Part shown: positions 54,149 through 63,971 of the stretch, piece by piece
Layout of the letters: each line of letters opens with the position of its first letter
Numbering within the stretch: the stretch's first letter is position 1
Origin: UBA4582 sp038106185
Lineage (GTDB): Bacteria > Pseudomonadota > Gammaproteobacteria > Pseudomonadales > Azotimanducaceae
Length of the DNA stretch: 64,000 nucleotides
Reading direction: 5' to 3'
NCBI GenBank assembly: GCA_038106185.1
Contig: JAYODE010000018.1
Coordinates: 4,864-68,863, forward strand
Made by a program: the position numbers and the translations under genes
Notes under the pieces: model-generated
What the model saw: only the letters and a program-made list of their open reading frames with translations
What the model was told of the DNA's origin: nothing
Database searches by the model: none

Positions 54149-54300
54149 TTTACAACTTTTCTTGATAGCGCTTCTTTACAACTTTTCTTGATAGCGTTTC
54201 TTGATAGCGTTTCTTGATAGCTTTTCTTGATAGCTTTTCTTTAAAGCCAGACTCTACATCTAGACTCGACATCTAGACTCTACATCTAGACTCTGCAGCC
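54137..54300. repeat. Degenerate tandem repeats between uvrY and uvrC
   Basis: Repeated cttttcttgatagc / gcttctttacaa units (54137-54240) and three ctctacatctaga units (54249-54295). The uvrY-uvrC spacer of about 350 bp is unusually long and otherwise empty. Confidence 0.75.
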
Positions 54301-54445
54301 AGTTGTGAACCAGATCCATCGCCTTGGCGGGGCTTTAGCCGTGGGCTGCGGGTCGGCCGGGTAGGCGCCAGATCGACACGGGATGCTGGTACTCAGGTGC
54401 GCAGCCTCGTATCATCTGCCTACTCTAGATTGAATAGCATTGTCC

Positions 54446-56281
54446 ATGTCCGACCTGTCAGTCACCCCATTTGATGCGAAGGCGTTTTTAAAGACCGTTA
54501 GCAGTCGCCCGGGTGTCTATCGCATGCTCGATGCGAAGTGTGAAATCTTGTATGTGGGCAAGGCCAAGAATTTAAAAAATCGCTTGTCGAGCTATTTTCG
54601 AACCACCGCGCTGGATGCGAAAACGATGGCGCTGGTGTCGCATATCCAGGCCGTCGAATACACGATCACCAATAGTGAAACCGAGGCACTTTTACTTGAG
54701 CAGAGTCTCATCAAGGAGTTGCGTCCGCCTTACAACATAGATTTCAAGGACGACAAGTCTTACCCCTATATTTTTCTGTCCACTGAAGATGAGTATCCCC
54801 GGTTGGCCTTTCATCGCGGTGCGAAGAAGCGGGCAGGGCGTTACTTTGGTCCCTTTCCCAGTGCCTACTCTGTGCGCGATAGCCTCAATATCCTGCAGAA
54901 AATTTTTCGAGTTCGGCAGTGTGAGGACAGTTTCTTCAAGAACCGTTCACGACCCTGTCTACAGTATCAAATTCAACGTTGCTCAGGATCCTGTTGTGGT
55001 CAGATTAGTGCCACTGACTACGCGGAAGACGTTAAACATGCGGCTCTGTTTCTCGAGGGCAAGAGCCGCGCGGTGATCGACGACTATGCGGATAAGATGG
55101 AAGCAGCATCTCAGCAGCTGGCGTTTGAGCGCGCCGCGAAATACCGCGACCAGATAGCCCACCTGCAGCGGATTCAGGAGTCTCAGTACGTCACTGGTGA
55201 TAGCGGTGATATCGACGTCATAGCCGCGATCGTCAATCCAGGAGGCGTATGCGTTCTGGTTATGATGGTAAGAGGTGGTCGACTCCTGGGAAACCAGACG
55301 TTTTTTCCACGCATTCGACTGGAAGAGACGCCCGCCCAGGTACTGTCCGCCTTTATCCCGCGTTTCTATTTGGCCAATGGCGCGCGCGAGATACCTAAAG
55401 ATATCGTTGTCAGCGCCAAAATTGACGAAAAATCATTATTAGAGGCGGCCCTGTCAGAAGTTGCCGAACGCAAGGTCAGCATCGGTGACAATGTACGCGG
55501 CCAACGCAATCGCTGGGTCGGTCTGGCGATGACCAATGCAGAGCAAAGTCTGGGCGGGCATCTCGCGACTCGCAATAACAATCACCAACGGTTTGATGCG
55601 CTGCGTGAGGCCTTTGGTTTGGCTGATATGCCAGAGCGGCTAGAGTGTTTCGATATCAGTCACAGCCATGGTGAAGCAACGGTGGCCTCTTGCGTGGTAT
55701 TTGATCGCAATGGCCCTCTGAAGTCTGATTACCGGCGTTTTAATATCGACGGTATTACCCCTGGCGATGATTATGCGGCCATGTCGCAAGCGTTGCTGAG
55801 GCGTTACACGCGAGTCAAGAAAGGCGAGGGGGTTCTGCCGGACATCCTCTTTATCGATGGTGGCAAGGGCCAGCTGAGTCAGGCTGAGACGATTCTGGAA
55901 ACTCTGCAGATTACTGGAGTCATACTGGTGGGCGTGGCCAAGGGGCCTGGCCGCAAAGCGGGCCTGGAGACCTTGTTTCTGTCGGGCGGCGGTGAAGTTG
56001 AAATGGCACCCGATAACCCTGGACTCCACCTGATTCAGCATATTCGCGATGAGAGTCACAGGTTCGCAATCACGGCCCACCGCCAACGGCGGGGCAAGAA
56101 GCGTAATGAGTCGGTCCTGGAACATATCCCCGGCGTGGGCCCCAAGCGCCGGCGAGCGTTGCTGCGCTATTTTGGCGGCAGTCAGCGGGTTGAAAGCGCC
56201 AGCATAGAGGAATTGGCAAAAGTTGAGGGAATTAACCAGACTTTGGCAGAACAGATTTATGCTACGCTGCATAACAGTTAG
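54446..56281 (+). CDS. uvrC: UvrABC excinuclease subunit C
   Basis: 611 residues from ATG 54446. GIY-YIG nuclease domain (PGVYRMLDAKCEILYVGKAK, NLKNRLSSYF), a Cys cluster CLQYQIQRCSGSC (~175-190), the UVR motif DYADKMEAASQQLAFERAAK (~220), the RNase H-like C-terminal nuclease (ECFDISHSHGEATVASCVVF, ILFIDGGKGQLSQAE) and HhH (LEHIPGVGPKRRRALLRYFG). It makes the 3' and 5' incisions in nucleotide excision repair. Start lacks a clear ribosome binding site. Confidence 0.96.
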   Translation: MSDLSVTPFDAKAFLKTVSSRPGVYRMLDAKCEILYVGKAKNLKNRLSSYFRTTALDAKTMALVSHIQAVEYTITNSETEALLLEQSLIKELRPPYNIDFKDDKSYPYIFLSTEDEYPRLAFHRGAKKRAGRYFGPFPSAYSVRDSLNILQKIFRVRQCEDSFFKNRSRPCLQYQIQRCSGSCCGQISATDYAEDVKHAALFLEGKSRAVIDDYADKMEAASQQLAFERAAKYRDQIAHLQRIQESQYVTGDSGDIDVIAAIVNPGGVCVLVMMVRGGRLLGNQTFFPRIRLEETPAQVLSAFIPRFYLANGAREIPKDIVVSAKIDEKSLLEAALSEVAERKVSIGDNVRGQRNRWVGLAMTNAEQSLGGHLATRNNNHQRFDALREAFGLADMPERLECFDISHSHGEATVASCVVFDRNGPLKSDYRRFNIDGITPGDDYAAMSQALLRRYTRVKKGEGVLPDILFIDGGKGQLSQAETILETLQITGVILVGVAKGPGRKAGLETLFLSGGGEVEMAPDNPGLHLIQHIRDESHRFAITAHRQRRGKKRNESVLEHIPGVGPKRRRALLRYFGGSQRVESASIEELAKVEGINQTLAEQIYATLHNS

Positions 56282-56316
56282 AATAGCGATATTCGAAAAT
56301 TGATTAGGACGCAAAC

Positions 56317-56889
56317 TTGATCATCGGGCTTCCCAACATGATTACCAGCATCAGGATTCTGTTGATTCCGATCCTTGTGGTGGTGTTTTATCTGCCATTC
56401 GAGTGGCGTTATCTGGCGGCTGCGGTGGTATTCAGCCTGGCCAGCGTCACAGATTGGCTGGATGGTTATTTGGCCCGAAGGCTCAACGAGATGACCCCCT
56501 TTGGCGCCTTTTTGGATCCGGTTGCTGACAAATTGATCGTTGCCGTTGCCCTGATTTTGCTCGTTGAGGTGCATGCCAGTGCGTTACTGGCGATACCAGC
56601 GCTGGTGATTGTTGGGCGCGAGATCGTGGTCTCGGCGCTGCGCGAATGGATGGCAAACTACAGCTCACAACGCAGTGTTGCGGTTTCTTTGGTCGGCAAG
56701 ATCAAGACTGGCTTTCAGATGACAGCGATCATCGTCCTGCTGGCCCAGGGTCCCCTTGAGAACAACTGGTGGGTGATTCTTGGGTTTGTTCTGCTCTATG
56801 CGGCCGCCATGTTGACGCTGTGGTCGATGGTTCTGTATCTGCAGATCGCCTGGCCAGACCTGGCCTCGGGCATGACCAAGCGAAAATAG
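56317..56889 (+). CDS. pgsA: CDP-diacylglycerol-glycerol-3-phosphate 3-phosphatidyltransferase
   Basis: 190 residues. I keep the TTG start at 56317 (after TAGGACG) because it aligns with the length of known PgsA; ATG 56338 is an alternative. The CDP-alcohol phosphotransferase signature D-G-x2-A-R-x8-G-x3-D-x3-D is in DWLDGYLARRLNEMTPFGAF and LDPVADK (~47-73). It makes phosphatidylglycerol phosphate at the inner membrane. 35 bp after uvrC, so co-transcribed. Confidence 0.95.
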   Translation: MIIGLPNMITSIRILLIPILVVVFYLPFEWRYLAAAVVFSLASVTDWLDGYLARRLNEMTPFGAFLDPVADKLIVAVALILLVEVHASALLAIPALVIVGREIVVSALREWMANYSSQRSVAVSLVGKIKTGFQMTAIIVLLAQGPLENNWWVILGFVLLYAAAMLTLWSMVLYLQIAWPDLASGMTKRK

Positions 56890-57012
56890 CGCCAAGTCTT
56901 GGGCGGGCCAAATTATCGCCGTCGTCTTTGGCTGCTGCCGACTAGGCGGCTCGAGCCATAGTCGAGACCTTTTGTGTTCAATTCGATTACTTAAAGGAGT
57001 TCGGGAAATTCT

Positions 57013-58833
57013 ATGTCGAATGCCAACCCACCAAACGTGAACAGTACACTGCCTTTTGACAAGGAAGCCATTCGGCAGAAGTACCTGCTTGAACGGGATA
57101 AGCGACTCCGCGCCGATGGCAATAATCAATATCTGGAGTTGAAGGGTCAGTTGGCCCACTATTTAGAAGATCCCTACAACCCAGTGATAGCGCGTGAGCC
57201 AAAGACCGACCATGTCACAGTCGCCTTTATTGGTGGCGGTTTTGCTGGACTGGTGACCGGAGCCAGATTGCGTGAAGCGGGTGTTGCGGATGTGCGTATT
57301 CTGGAAAAAGGCGGCGACTTTGGTGGCACCTGGTATTGGAACCGTTACCCGGGCGCGCAATGTGACACGGCGTCTTTTGTGTATATGCCATTGCTTGAAG
57401 AGGTCGGTCACATGCCGACCGAAAAATATGCGCACGCGCCCGAGATTCTCGCGCACTGCCAGCATCTAGGTCGGCACTATGGACTGTATGACAATGCGCT
57501 GTTCCATACTCAGGTTCAGCATCTGGAATGGCAAGCGGCGAAGTCCTGCTGGTTGATCAAAACAAATCGCGGGGATGCGTTCACCGCGCAGTATGTGGCC
57601 ATGGGTACCGGTCCGTTACACGTACCCAAGTTACCGGGCATACCCGGCATAGAGGACTTCAAAGGTCACTCCTTTCATACCAGCCGTTGGGATTATGCCT
57701 ATACCGGTGGCGACCCAAGTGGCGCGCCACTGGTGAATTTGGCCGATAAGCGCGTCGCAATCATAGGTACAGGCGCGACCGCGGTACAATGTGTGCCGCA
57801 TTTGGCCAGGGCCTGCCAGGCGTTGTACGTCTTTCAACGGACACCGTCGTCAATTGATGTACGCAATAACCGGCCGACGGACCCAGAATGGTTCGCAGAG
57901 ATCGCCACCGAAGGCTGGCAACAACGCTGGCTAGAGAATTTCACCGCCAACCAGACGGGCAGTCTGGCCACAGAAGACCTGGTCATGGACGGTTGGACCG
58001 ATCTGTCACGGCGAATTCGATCCAAAATCATGCAGCTCAAGCCAGAAGACATGAACTTGGCAAAGATGATGGAGGCATTCTCGGATTCAGACTACGAGAA
58101 GATGGAGGAGATTCGGGCCAGAGTCGACTCGATTGTGGCAGACCCAGAGACTGCTGCGAATCTCAAAGCCTGGTATCAGCAGCTCTGCAAACGCCCCTGT
58201 TTTCATGATGAGTATCTGCAGGCCTACAATGCGCCGACCACCCATCTTGTCGATACAGATGGTCAGGGTGTCGAGCGGATCACGGCTAATGGCGTGGTCG
58301 TCAAAGGCATTGAGTATCCCGTTGACTGTATTATTTATGCTTCTGGCTTTGAGGTAGGGACTGAACTGAAGCGGCGAGCCGGGTTTGATATGACAGGTCG
58401 CGACGGGTTGAAGCTGTCAGATTATTGGGCCCAAGGCATGCGAACCAAACATGGCATTCATATTCACGGGTTTCCCAATGCGTTTATGGTGCAGCCGACC
58501 CAGGGCGCTAATCTGATTTCCAATGTGCCACACAACCTCACCGAGTCCGGTAAAACGATAGCTATGATGGTTAAACACGCCATAGACCATGACTTCAAGG
58601 AAATCGAGGTGAGTCGAGCCGCAGAAGATGCCTGGCTTGAACTGTTGTTGCAGGCCGCACCCAGGATGACGGGATCGCCAGATTGCACGCCGGGCTATTA
58701 CAACAATGAAGGTCAGGCACCGAGTGTGGGTGCGAAATATCATGTGGGTTATCCAGCAGGTGCCATGGCCTACTTCGAGTATCTGAAGGCCTGGCGAGAG
58801 TCGGGCGACTTTGAGGGGCTGGAGTTTCGATAG
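57013..58833 (+). CDS. Flavin monooxygenase, Baeyer-Villiger type
   Basis: 606 residues; AAAGGAG upstream of ATG 57013. FAD site GGGFAGLVTGARLREAG (~74) and NADPH site IIGTGATAVQ (~253), and between them the BVMO fingerprint FKGHSFHTSRWD (~216-227). An N-terminal extension of ~60 residues is typical of the cyclohexanone/phenylacetone-monooxygenase-like group. Converts ketones to esters or lactones; substrate not evident. Neighbouring gene is a second, shorter BVMO on the opposite strand. Confidence 0.9.
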   Translation: MSNANPPNVNSTLPFDKEAIRQKYLLERDKRLRADGNNQYLELKGQLAHYLEDPYNPVIAREPKTDHVTVAFIGGGFAGLVTGARLREAGVADVRILEKGGDFGGTWYWNRYPGAQCDTASFVYMPLLEEVGHMPTEKYAHAPEILAHCQHLGRHYGLYDNALFHTQVQHLEWQAAKSCWLIKTNRGDAFTAQYVAMGTGPLHVPKLPGIPGIEDFKGHSFHTSRWDYAYTGGDPSGAPLVNLADKRVAIIGTGATAVQCVPHLARACQALYVFQRTPSSIDVRNNRPTDPEWFAEIATEGWQQRWLENFTANQTGSLATEDLVMDGWTDLSRRIRSKIMQLKPEDMNLAKMMEAFSDSDYEKMEEIRARVDSIVADPETAANLKAWYQQLCKRPCFHDEYLQAYNAPTTHLVDTDGQGVERITANGVVVKGIEYPVDCIIYASGFEVGTELKRRAGFDMTGRDGLKLSDYWAQGMRTKHGIHIHGFPNAFMVQPTQGANLISNVPHNLTESGKTIAMMVKHAIDHDFKEIEVSRAAEDAWLELLLQAAPRMTGSPDCTPGYYNNEGQAPSVGAKYHVGYPAGAMAYFEYLKAWRESGDFEGLEFR

Positions 58834-58934
58834 GCTGGCGGCCCGCGAAGATCACAAAAGACAGTGACGCAGACCGGGATTTCCTGCCAGACGCGAGCCA
58901 ACCTTGGCATCGCCGTCTGGCAGTTTGTCATCGT

Positions 58935-60518
58935 TTAGCTGAAGTGCAGTAACTGATCTTGAGAGCCACCCCGTTCACCGAGGACATGCTGCAGATAATC
59001 CGCATAGGAGGCCATCCACATGCCGGCAGAGGCCTCTCGGCCGGCATTCGTGTCAGTTTTTGTGGTTTTCATATACCAGTTGTTGCAGCGCAGCCACACC
59101 TTACCCTTTGAAGTTGAATTGCACAGTTGTGTCCAGGCGTTAACCGCATCAACGGTGGGTTCGACTTGTGCGTGACCCGCCGCTTGCATCTTCGTCACCA
59201 GCTCAGCGATGTACTTAGATTGTTGTTCACACAACAGTGTCACATTGGTGACCGGGTTCAGACTTTGCGGACCAATCATCATATAGAGGTTTGGCATCTG
59301 GTCCACATGCATACCCCACAGTGAGTGCGGTGTGGTCATTTGAAAATTGTTGGCTTCATTGGCACCAAACTTGTCAGCCAGGGTCGCGCCGTCTCGACCG
59401 ACGATACGAAAGGGAATGAAGTTGCTGTCGAATCCGGTGGCATAAATAATCACATCCAAGTCATAAGTCTCACCACGAGCAATCTGCAGCCCGTTTTCGT
59501 TGACCGCAACCACGCCGCCATTGTCATCAACCAAGGTGACGTGCGGCTTGTTAAAGGTCGTGTAGTAGTCATCGATAAACAGCGCTCGCTTGCAGAAAAA
59601 CGGATAGTCAGGCGTGAGCCGTTTGGCAATTTCTGGGTCCTGCACTTCCTTGTTCAAGCGAGCAGTAATTTGGGCGCAAATGGCGGCGTTTTTTTGCTCA
59701 TCATGCAGGTCATCAAAGGAGAATGCGACCTCTGCTGGCGGTAACTCGCCTTTCCAGTCAACGTAACGCAGACTCTCGCCATAGCCGCCGGCGCGAAATT
59801 TCTCCGCCAACTCAGGAGGCGTCGGTTCGTCGTCTCTTGGCAGACACCAGGTGGGTGTGCGTTGAAACACCGTCAGGGTTTGGACCTCGTCGACGATGGC
59901 CGTGATGACCTGAGCCGCAGAAGCGCCAGTGCCCACTACGCCCACCCGTTTGCCCTTCAGGCTGGCATTTTGATCCCATTGTGCGGTATGAAAGCTCTCA
60001 CCTTTGAACAACGCCATGCCGGGAATTTCTGGTAGTCGCGGACTGGAGAGCGGCCCGTTGGCCGTGACGACGTGTTGACAGGTGACGATTTCCGCGGGCT
60101 CACCAGAGTGGGTGTTCTGGGTCGTGACTTGCCAGACTTTTTCCTGCTCGCCCAGGTAGGTCAAGTCGACGACCTTGCGCGAGAACCGTATTTTGTCACG
60201 GATTCCAGTATGGTCTACCAACAGTTCTGCGTAGCCTGATATTTCCGGCTGGCTCACATACTTCTTTGAGGGGATAAAGCCAGTGCGGTCCAGAAAGGGC
60301 AGGTAAGTGTAGGCCGGTACATCGCAGGCCGCGCCCGGATAGGCACCCACGCCGCCATTGCTCCAAACACCCCCGACAGAAGGCGTCATCTCAAAGACTC
60401 GCACCTTGTCGATGCCGGCTTGGGTCAAATAGGCCGTACACAGCAGGCCGGAAAAGCCACTGCCGACGATAACCACATCAAAGTGGCTGGAAGTGTCTGG
60501 GTTGTTAACTTGACTCAT
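58935..60518 (-). CDS. Second flavin monooxygenase, Baeyer-Villiger type
   Basis: 527 residues. FAD motif VVIVGSGFSGLLCTAYLTQA (~15), BVMO fingerprint FKGESFHTAQWD (~171), NADPH motif VGVVGTGASAAQ (~190) and C-terminal IIYATGFDSN. Convergent with the first BVMO, not collinear with it, so the two are unlikely to be one operon; they differ in length and probably in substrate. Confidence 0.9.
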   Translation of the reverse strand: MSQVNNPDTSSHFDVVIVGSGFSGLLCTAYLTQAGIDKVRVFEMTPSVGGVWSNGGVGAYPGAACDVPAYTYLPFLDRTGFIPSKKYVSQPEISGYAELLVDHTGIRDKIRFSRKVVDLTYLGEQEKVWQVTTQNTHSGEPAEIVTCQHVVTANGPLSSPRLPEIPGMALFKGESFHTAQWDQNASLKGKRVGVVGTGASAAQVITAIVDEVQTLTVFQRTPTWCLPRDDEPTPPELAEKFRAGGYGESLRYVDWKGELPPAEVAFSFDDLHDEQKNAAICAQITARLNKEVQDPEIAKRLTPDYPFFCKRALFIDDYYTTFNKPHVTLVDDNGGVVAVNENGLQIARGETYDLDVIIYATGFDSNFIPFRIVGRDGATLADKFGANEANNFQMTTPHSLWGMHVDQMPNLYMMIGPQSLNPVTNVTLLCEQQSKYIAELVTKMQAAGHAQVEPTVDAVNAWTQLCNSTSKGKVWLRCNNWYMKTTKTDTNAGREASAGMWMASYADYLQHVLGERGGSQDQLLHFS

Positions 60519-60611
60519 AGAATGTCCTGATTCTGGCGCCCTGGAACGGCGTGATACTGCTCCGCCACAGCGATGCTCGCTTTGAATGATGGTTTAATGG
60601 TTGTTGCAGTC

Positions 60612-60716
60612 AGCCGTTCAAAAAGCGGTTCAAAAAGCGTTTCAAAAAGTGTTTCAAAAAGTGTTTCAAAAAGTGTTTCAAAAAGCGTTTCAAAAAGTGT
60701 TTCACCATCTATTACA
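60612..60716. repeat. Tandem repeat, 12-bp unit (tcaaaaagtgtt), about eight copies
   Basis: Because the unit is a multiple of 3, all copies stay in one frame and create an artificial SKSV-repeat open frame. It lies between two minus-strand genes and is probably not coding. Confidence 0.85.
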
Positions 60717-60811
60717 GAAACGTTGCCACGGTCACTGCAAATGTCGTCTCAGGGTACGCCCTTACGGGACGCGCCGTGTAACGCTGCGCTGGCACTTGGC
60801 CTGGTCGCGGT

Positions 60812-60874
60812 GTCTATGTCTATGTCTATGTCTATGTCTATGTCTATGTCTATGTCTATGTCTATGTCGATGAC
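60812..60874. repeat. Hexamer repeat (tctatg)n, about ten copies
   Basis: Perfect or near-perfect gtctat units with one final gtcgat. A simple-sequence tract in the same spacer as the 12-bp array. Confidence 0.9.
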
Positions 60875-60936
60875 GAGACGAGAATACCCGAAGTGACGTA
60901 GGAAAACATCCTTGAAAGCCTCGCGCCAGTCGCGGA

Positions 60937-61935
60937 TCAGGCAAAGATCTCGTGATAGGCAAAAAGGGCGGGGCTGCCACCTGTGTGCAGAAAAATAATA
61001 TGTTCATCGCGCCCCCAACGACCGGCTCGAACCTCGGCAACGAGTCCCGCCATGGCTTTGCCTGTATAGACAGGGTCAAGCAATAGACCTGCTTGACGAG
61101 CGACCAGCGTGATAGCCTGCACCATGGCATCGGTCGGCAGGCCATATCCAGGCCCCAGGTGCCCATGATTCAGCTGCACCATGGCCTGAGTCACAGGCTT
61201 TGAGTCTATTTTCTCGGCGACCGCCTGTGCCAGCTCAAGTACTCGGCTTTCGATGAGATCGCGATCAGATTCAAAGACGTTGATACCCAGTACCGGGATC
61301 GGCTTGTTTTCATTGGCCATACCCGCGATCAAGCCTGCTTGTGTACCGGCACTAGAGGTCGCGTGAATTATCGCCGCGAAGTCAATACCAAGTGCTTTGG
61401 CCTGGGAGATGATTTCTTGAGCGCAGACGACATAACCCAAGGATCCAGTGGGGTTCGATCCGCCGGCAGGAATCGCATAGACTCGGCGCGACTCTCTTGC
61501 AACTAAAGCGCGGTAACAGGCCTGCACTTCGTTCGGCTCCACCAGGTGTAGTGTGGCGCCCATCAAGCGGTCGAGTAGAACATTACCCGAGGCGGTATAA
61601 CTGGACGTGTTGAGTGCCACGCTACGACTCAGAATAGGCTCACAGGGCAAGCCTAAAAGCGCACAAGCAGCAACGGTTTGACGCACATGGTTCGATTGTA
61701 CTGCACCAAAGGTCACAATCAGCTCGGCCTCCAATTGTTGCGCTTCACCCAACAGGAATTCGAGCTTACGGGTTTTGTTGCCACCTAACGCCAGACCTGT
61801 GCAGTCATCCCGCTTGATCCAGATGGTTGGACCACCCAACATTGCTGACAAACGCGGTAAGGGCTGTAAAGGTGTTGGCAATTGGGCGAGCTCAAGGCGC
61901 GGAAAACGGGCTAGATCATGCATGGCAATATCCAA
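60937..61935 (-). CDS. D-cysteine desulfhydrase / ACC deaminase-family PLP enzyme
   Basis: 332 residues. PLP Lys in LGGNKTRKLEFLL (Lys54), VQSNHVRQTVAAC, AGGSNPTGSLGYV (phosphate-binding) and LLDPVYTGKAMAGL near the C-terminus match the D-cysteine desulfhydrase / ACC deaminase group. Degrades D-cysteine to pyruvate, sulfide and ammonia, or a related substrate. ATG 61935; an internal ATG at 61923 is possible. Confidence 0.88.
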   Translation of the reverse strand: MDIAMHDLARFPRLELAQLPTPLQPLPRLSAMLGGPTIWIKRDDCTGLALGGNKTRKLEFLLGEAQQLEAELIVTFGAVQSNHVRQTVAACALLGLPCEPILSRSVALNTSSYTASGNVLLDRLMGATLHLVEPNEVQACYRALVARESRRVYAIPAGGSNPTGSLGYVVCAQEIISQAKALGIDFAAIIHATSSAGTQAGLIAGMANENKPIPVLGINVFESDRDLIESRVLELAQAVAEKIDSKPVTQAMVQLNHGHLGPGYGLPTDAMVQAITLVARQAGLLLDPVYTGKAMAGLVAEVRAGRWGRDEHIIFLHTGGSPALFAYHEIFA

Positions 61936-62081
61936 TGACAGTTCAGAGAGTTAACTCAACAGCTCACTGGAGTCTAACCTGACGGGCGTGCACTTGACGA
62001 TGGGCATTGACCACGTTGCTGCAAGCCCCGCCACTGAGTTAGTATTCGTCAACCCTCCACCTGCGATTGAAAGAAGCGACT

Positions 62082-62930
62082 ATGACCGATTCAACTTACA
62101 CCCCGCCTAAAGTTTGGCAATGGAATACTGATTCAGAACACCGGTTCAGCAACATCAATCGTCCTATCGCCGGTGCGACCCACGAGCAGGTGCTGCCAGT
62201 GGGCGAGCATCCTATTCAGTTGTATTCGCTTGGGACGCCAAACGGCGTCAAGGTCACGATACTGCTGGAAGAGTTGCTGGCGCTGGGAAAGACCGGTGCA
62301 GAATATGACGCCTTTTTGATAAACATTGGCAAAGGCGAACAGTTCGGTAGTGGTTTTGTCGAGCTGAATCCGAACTCAAAGATACCGACAATGCTTGACC
62401 GCAGCACCTCACCGCCCACTCGCGTGTTTGAATCGGGCGCCATGCTGGTGTACCTGGCAGAGAAGTTTGATGCTTTTCTGCCTCGCGAAGGCGCGGCGCG
62501 GGCAGAGTGCCTGTCTTGGTTGTTTTGGCAAATGGGCAGCGCACCTTATTTGGGTGGCGGCTTTGGTCATTTTTATGCTTATGCCCCCATCAAGATTGAG
62601 TACGCGATAGATCGCTACGCCATGGAGGTGAAACGTCAGCTGGATGTACTGAACATCAATTTAGCCACGAGACGTTACCTGGGTGGCGATGAGTATACGA
62701 TAGCGGATATTGCGACCTATGCCTGGTATGGCTTTTTAGTACTGCACAATGCGTATCAGGGGGCGGAGTTCCTTGATGTCGCGTCTTACACCCACGTCAT
62801 TCGTTGGGCGACAGAAATAGAAGCACGACCAGCGGTGCAGCGTGGTCGACGGGTCAATATCACCTGGGGACCGGAAGAGTTGCGTGTGCCAGAGCGGCAT
62901 TCGGCAAGCGACTTCGATATTCAAGGATAA
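62082..62930 (+). CDS. yghU: Glutathione S-transferase, YghU type
   Basis: About 282 residues from ATG 62082. Long N-terminal arm (KVWQWNTDSEHRFSNINRPI) typical of YghU; GST-N with LYSLGTPNGVKVTILLEELL, LNPNSKIPTMLD; C-terminal helices with ADIATYAWYG. YghU-like proteins bind two GSH and have disulfide-bond reductase activity. Confidence 0.88.
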   Translation: MTDSTYTPPKVWQWNTDSEHRFSNINRPIAGATHEQVLPVGEHPIQLYSLGTPNGVKVTILLEELLALGKTGAEYDAFLINIGKGEQFGSGFVELNPNSKIPTMLDRSTSPPTRVFESGAMLVYLAEKFDAFLPREGAARAECLSWLFWQMGSAPYLGGGFGHFYAYAPIKIEYAIDRYAMEVKRQLDVLNINLATRRYLGGDEYTIADIATYAWYGFLVLHNAYQGAEFLDVASYTHVIRWATEIEARPAVQRGRRVNITWGPEELRVPERHSASDFDIQG

Positions 62931-62999
62931 GGCGGCGAGTCGCGAATTTCTCTGCCTACAGTTCAGTATCCCTAAAACGTCACCCCGGAAGTGTTGCTC

Positions 63000-63971
63000 A
63001 TGACGATGCAGGCCAATGCCTATCGACCACTGCACATAGGCCTGCTAGCCAGTGTGCTGTTCTTTTTCGTTTATATCCTGGTCGGCTCTCAAGGCTGGGG
63101 ACCAGCCGCTGCGGTAGAGCAGGGTATAGGTGAGGTCTCGAGATGGTGCGAGCGGGTGCATCCCGGGCTCTTCTACGAACCGGTTAATGCGCTGAGTAAT
63201 ATTGGCTTTATGGTAGCAGGGCTTTGGATGCTCTGGGTGTTGGGTGGGGACGTGCGCGCCGGCCGAACAGGCCTGATGTATGGCCATAACCCGGTAGCCC
63301 TGCTTTACGCTGGCGCTGCAATCTGGCTGGGACCCGGTTCCCTGTTAATGCATGGCACTCATACAGCATGGGGTGGCTGGGCTGACAACCTCAGCATGGT
63401 CATGTATATCTTGATTCCCTGGATGATTAACGTGGCTGCAATGGGTCGTTGGCGTCCCGCGCGGCTGCTTTTGACCTATGGCGGGTTGGTCAGCATTTAT
63501 GCCGTGTTACGTGGCCTGAATGGCTGGGGGCTTGGTATCAATCTCGATTTCTTTGGTTTGTCTATCGCCTTCTGGATCATTACCGAGGTGTTGTATCGCT
63601 TTTACTCGCCAACGCTCCGCTGGGCCTCTGGTTTTGTTGGATTTGCAGTGGCCGGCATTTTCGGCATTACACCCTTTGACATGTGGGCTGAGCCCCTGCG
63701 TTACTGGTGGGTTGTGTTGTTCTGGGTGCCCGGACTGTTAGCATCTGAGCCACCCCTCGGCAGACGCCAATATTTTCCCTGGTTTGCCCTCGGTGTGGCG
63801 TGTTACCTGACGGCGTTTGCCATCTGGCAAACCGGCAAGCCCACACATCCCTGGTGTAGCCCAGACTCTCTGATCCAGGCCCACGGCATTTGGCATCTCT
63901 TATCAGCGCTGGCGACGGCCTGCTTTTTCATGTGCTTGCGTACTGAGCGAAATCCCGCCGAACATCAGTAG
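63000..63971 (+). CDS. Ceramidase-like (CREST superfamily) integral membrane protein
   Basis: 323 residues from ATG 63000 (GGAAG upstream). About seven to eight hydrophobic segments. CERVHPGLFYEPVNALSNIG, SLLMHGTHTAWGGWADNLSM (Ser/His/Asp cluster) and HGIWHLLSALATA (His-x3-His) match the conserved residues of alkaline ceramidase-type hydrolases. Amidase activity on a membrane lipid is therefore possible; bacterial substrates for this family are unknown. Confidence 0.8.
   Translation: MTMQANAYRPLHIGLLASVLFFFVYILVGSQGWGPAAAVEQGIGEVSRWCERVHPGLFYEPVNALSNIGFMVAGLWMLWVLGGDVRAGRTGLMYGHNPVALLYAGAAIWLGPGSLLMHGTHTAWGGWADNLSMVMYILIPWMINVAAMGRWRPARLLLTYGGLVSIYAVLRGLNGWGLGINLDFFGLSIAFWIITEVLYRFYSPTLRWASGFVGFAVAGIFGITPFDMWAEPLRYWWVVLFWVPGLLASEPPLGRRQYFPWFALGVACYLTAFAIWQTGKPTHPWCSPDSLIQAHGIWHLLSALATACFFMCLRTERNPAEHQ

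Noticed and set aside
54137..54300. Possible CRISPR array between uvrY and uvrC
   Set aside because: Units are directly adjacent, degenerate and 12-17 bp long without unique spacers of constant length.
60573..60896. Plus-strand open frame with SKSV and SM repeats
   Set aside because: It consists of a 12-bp and a 6-bp tandem array, which stay open in one frame by their length. No start signal or family resemblance.
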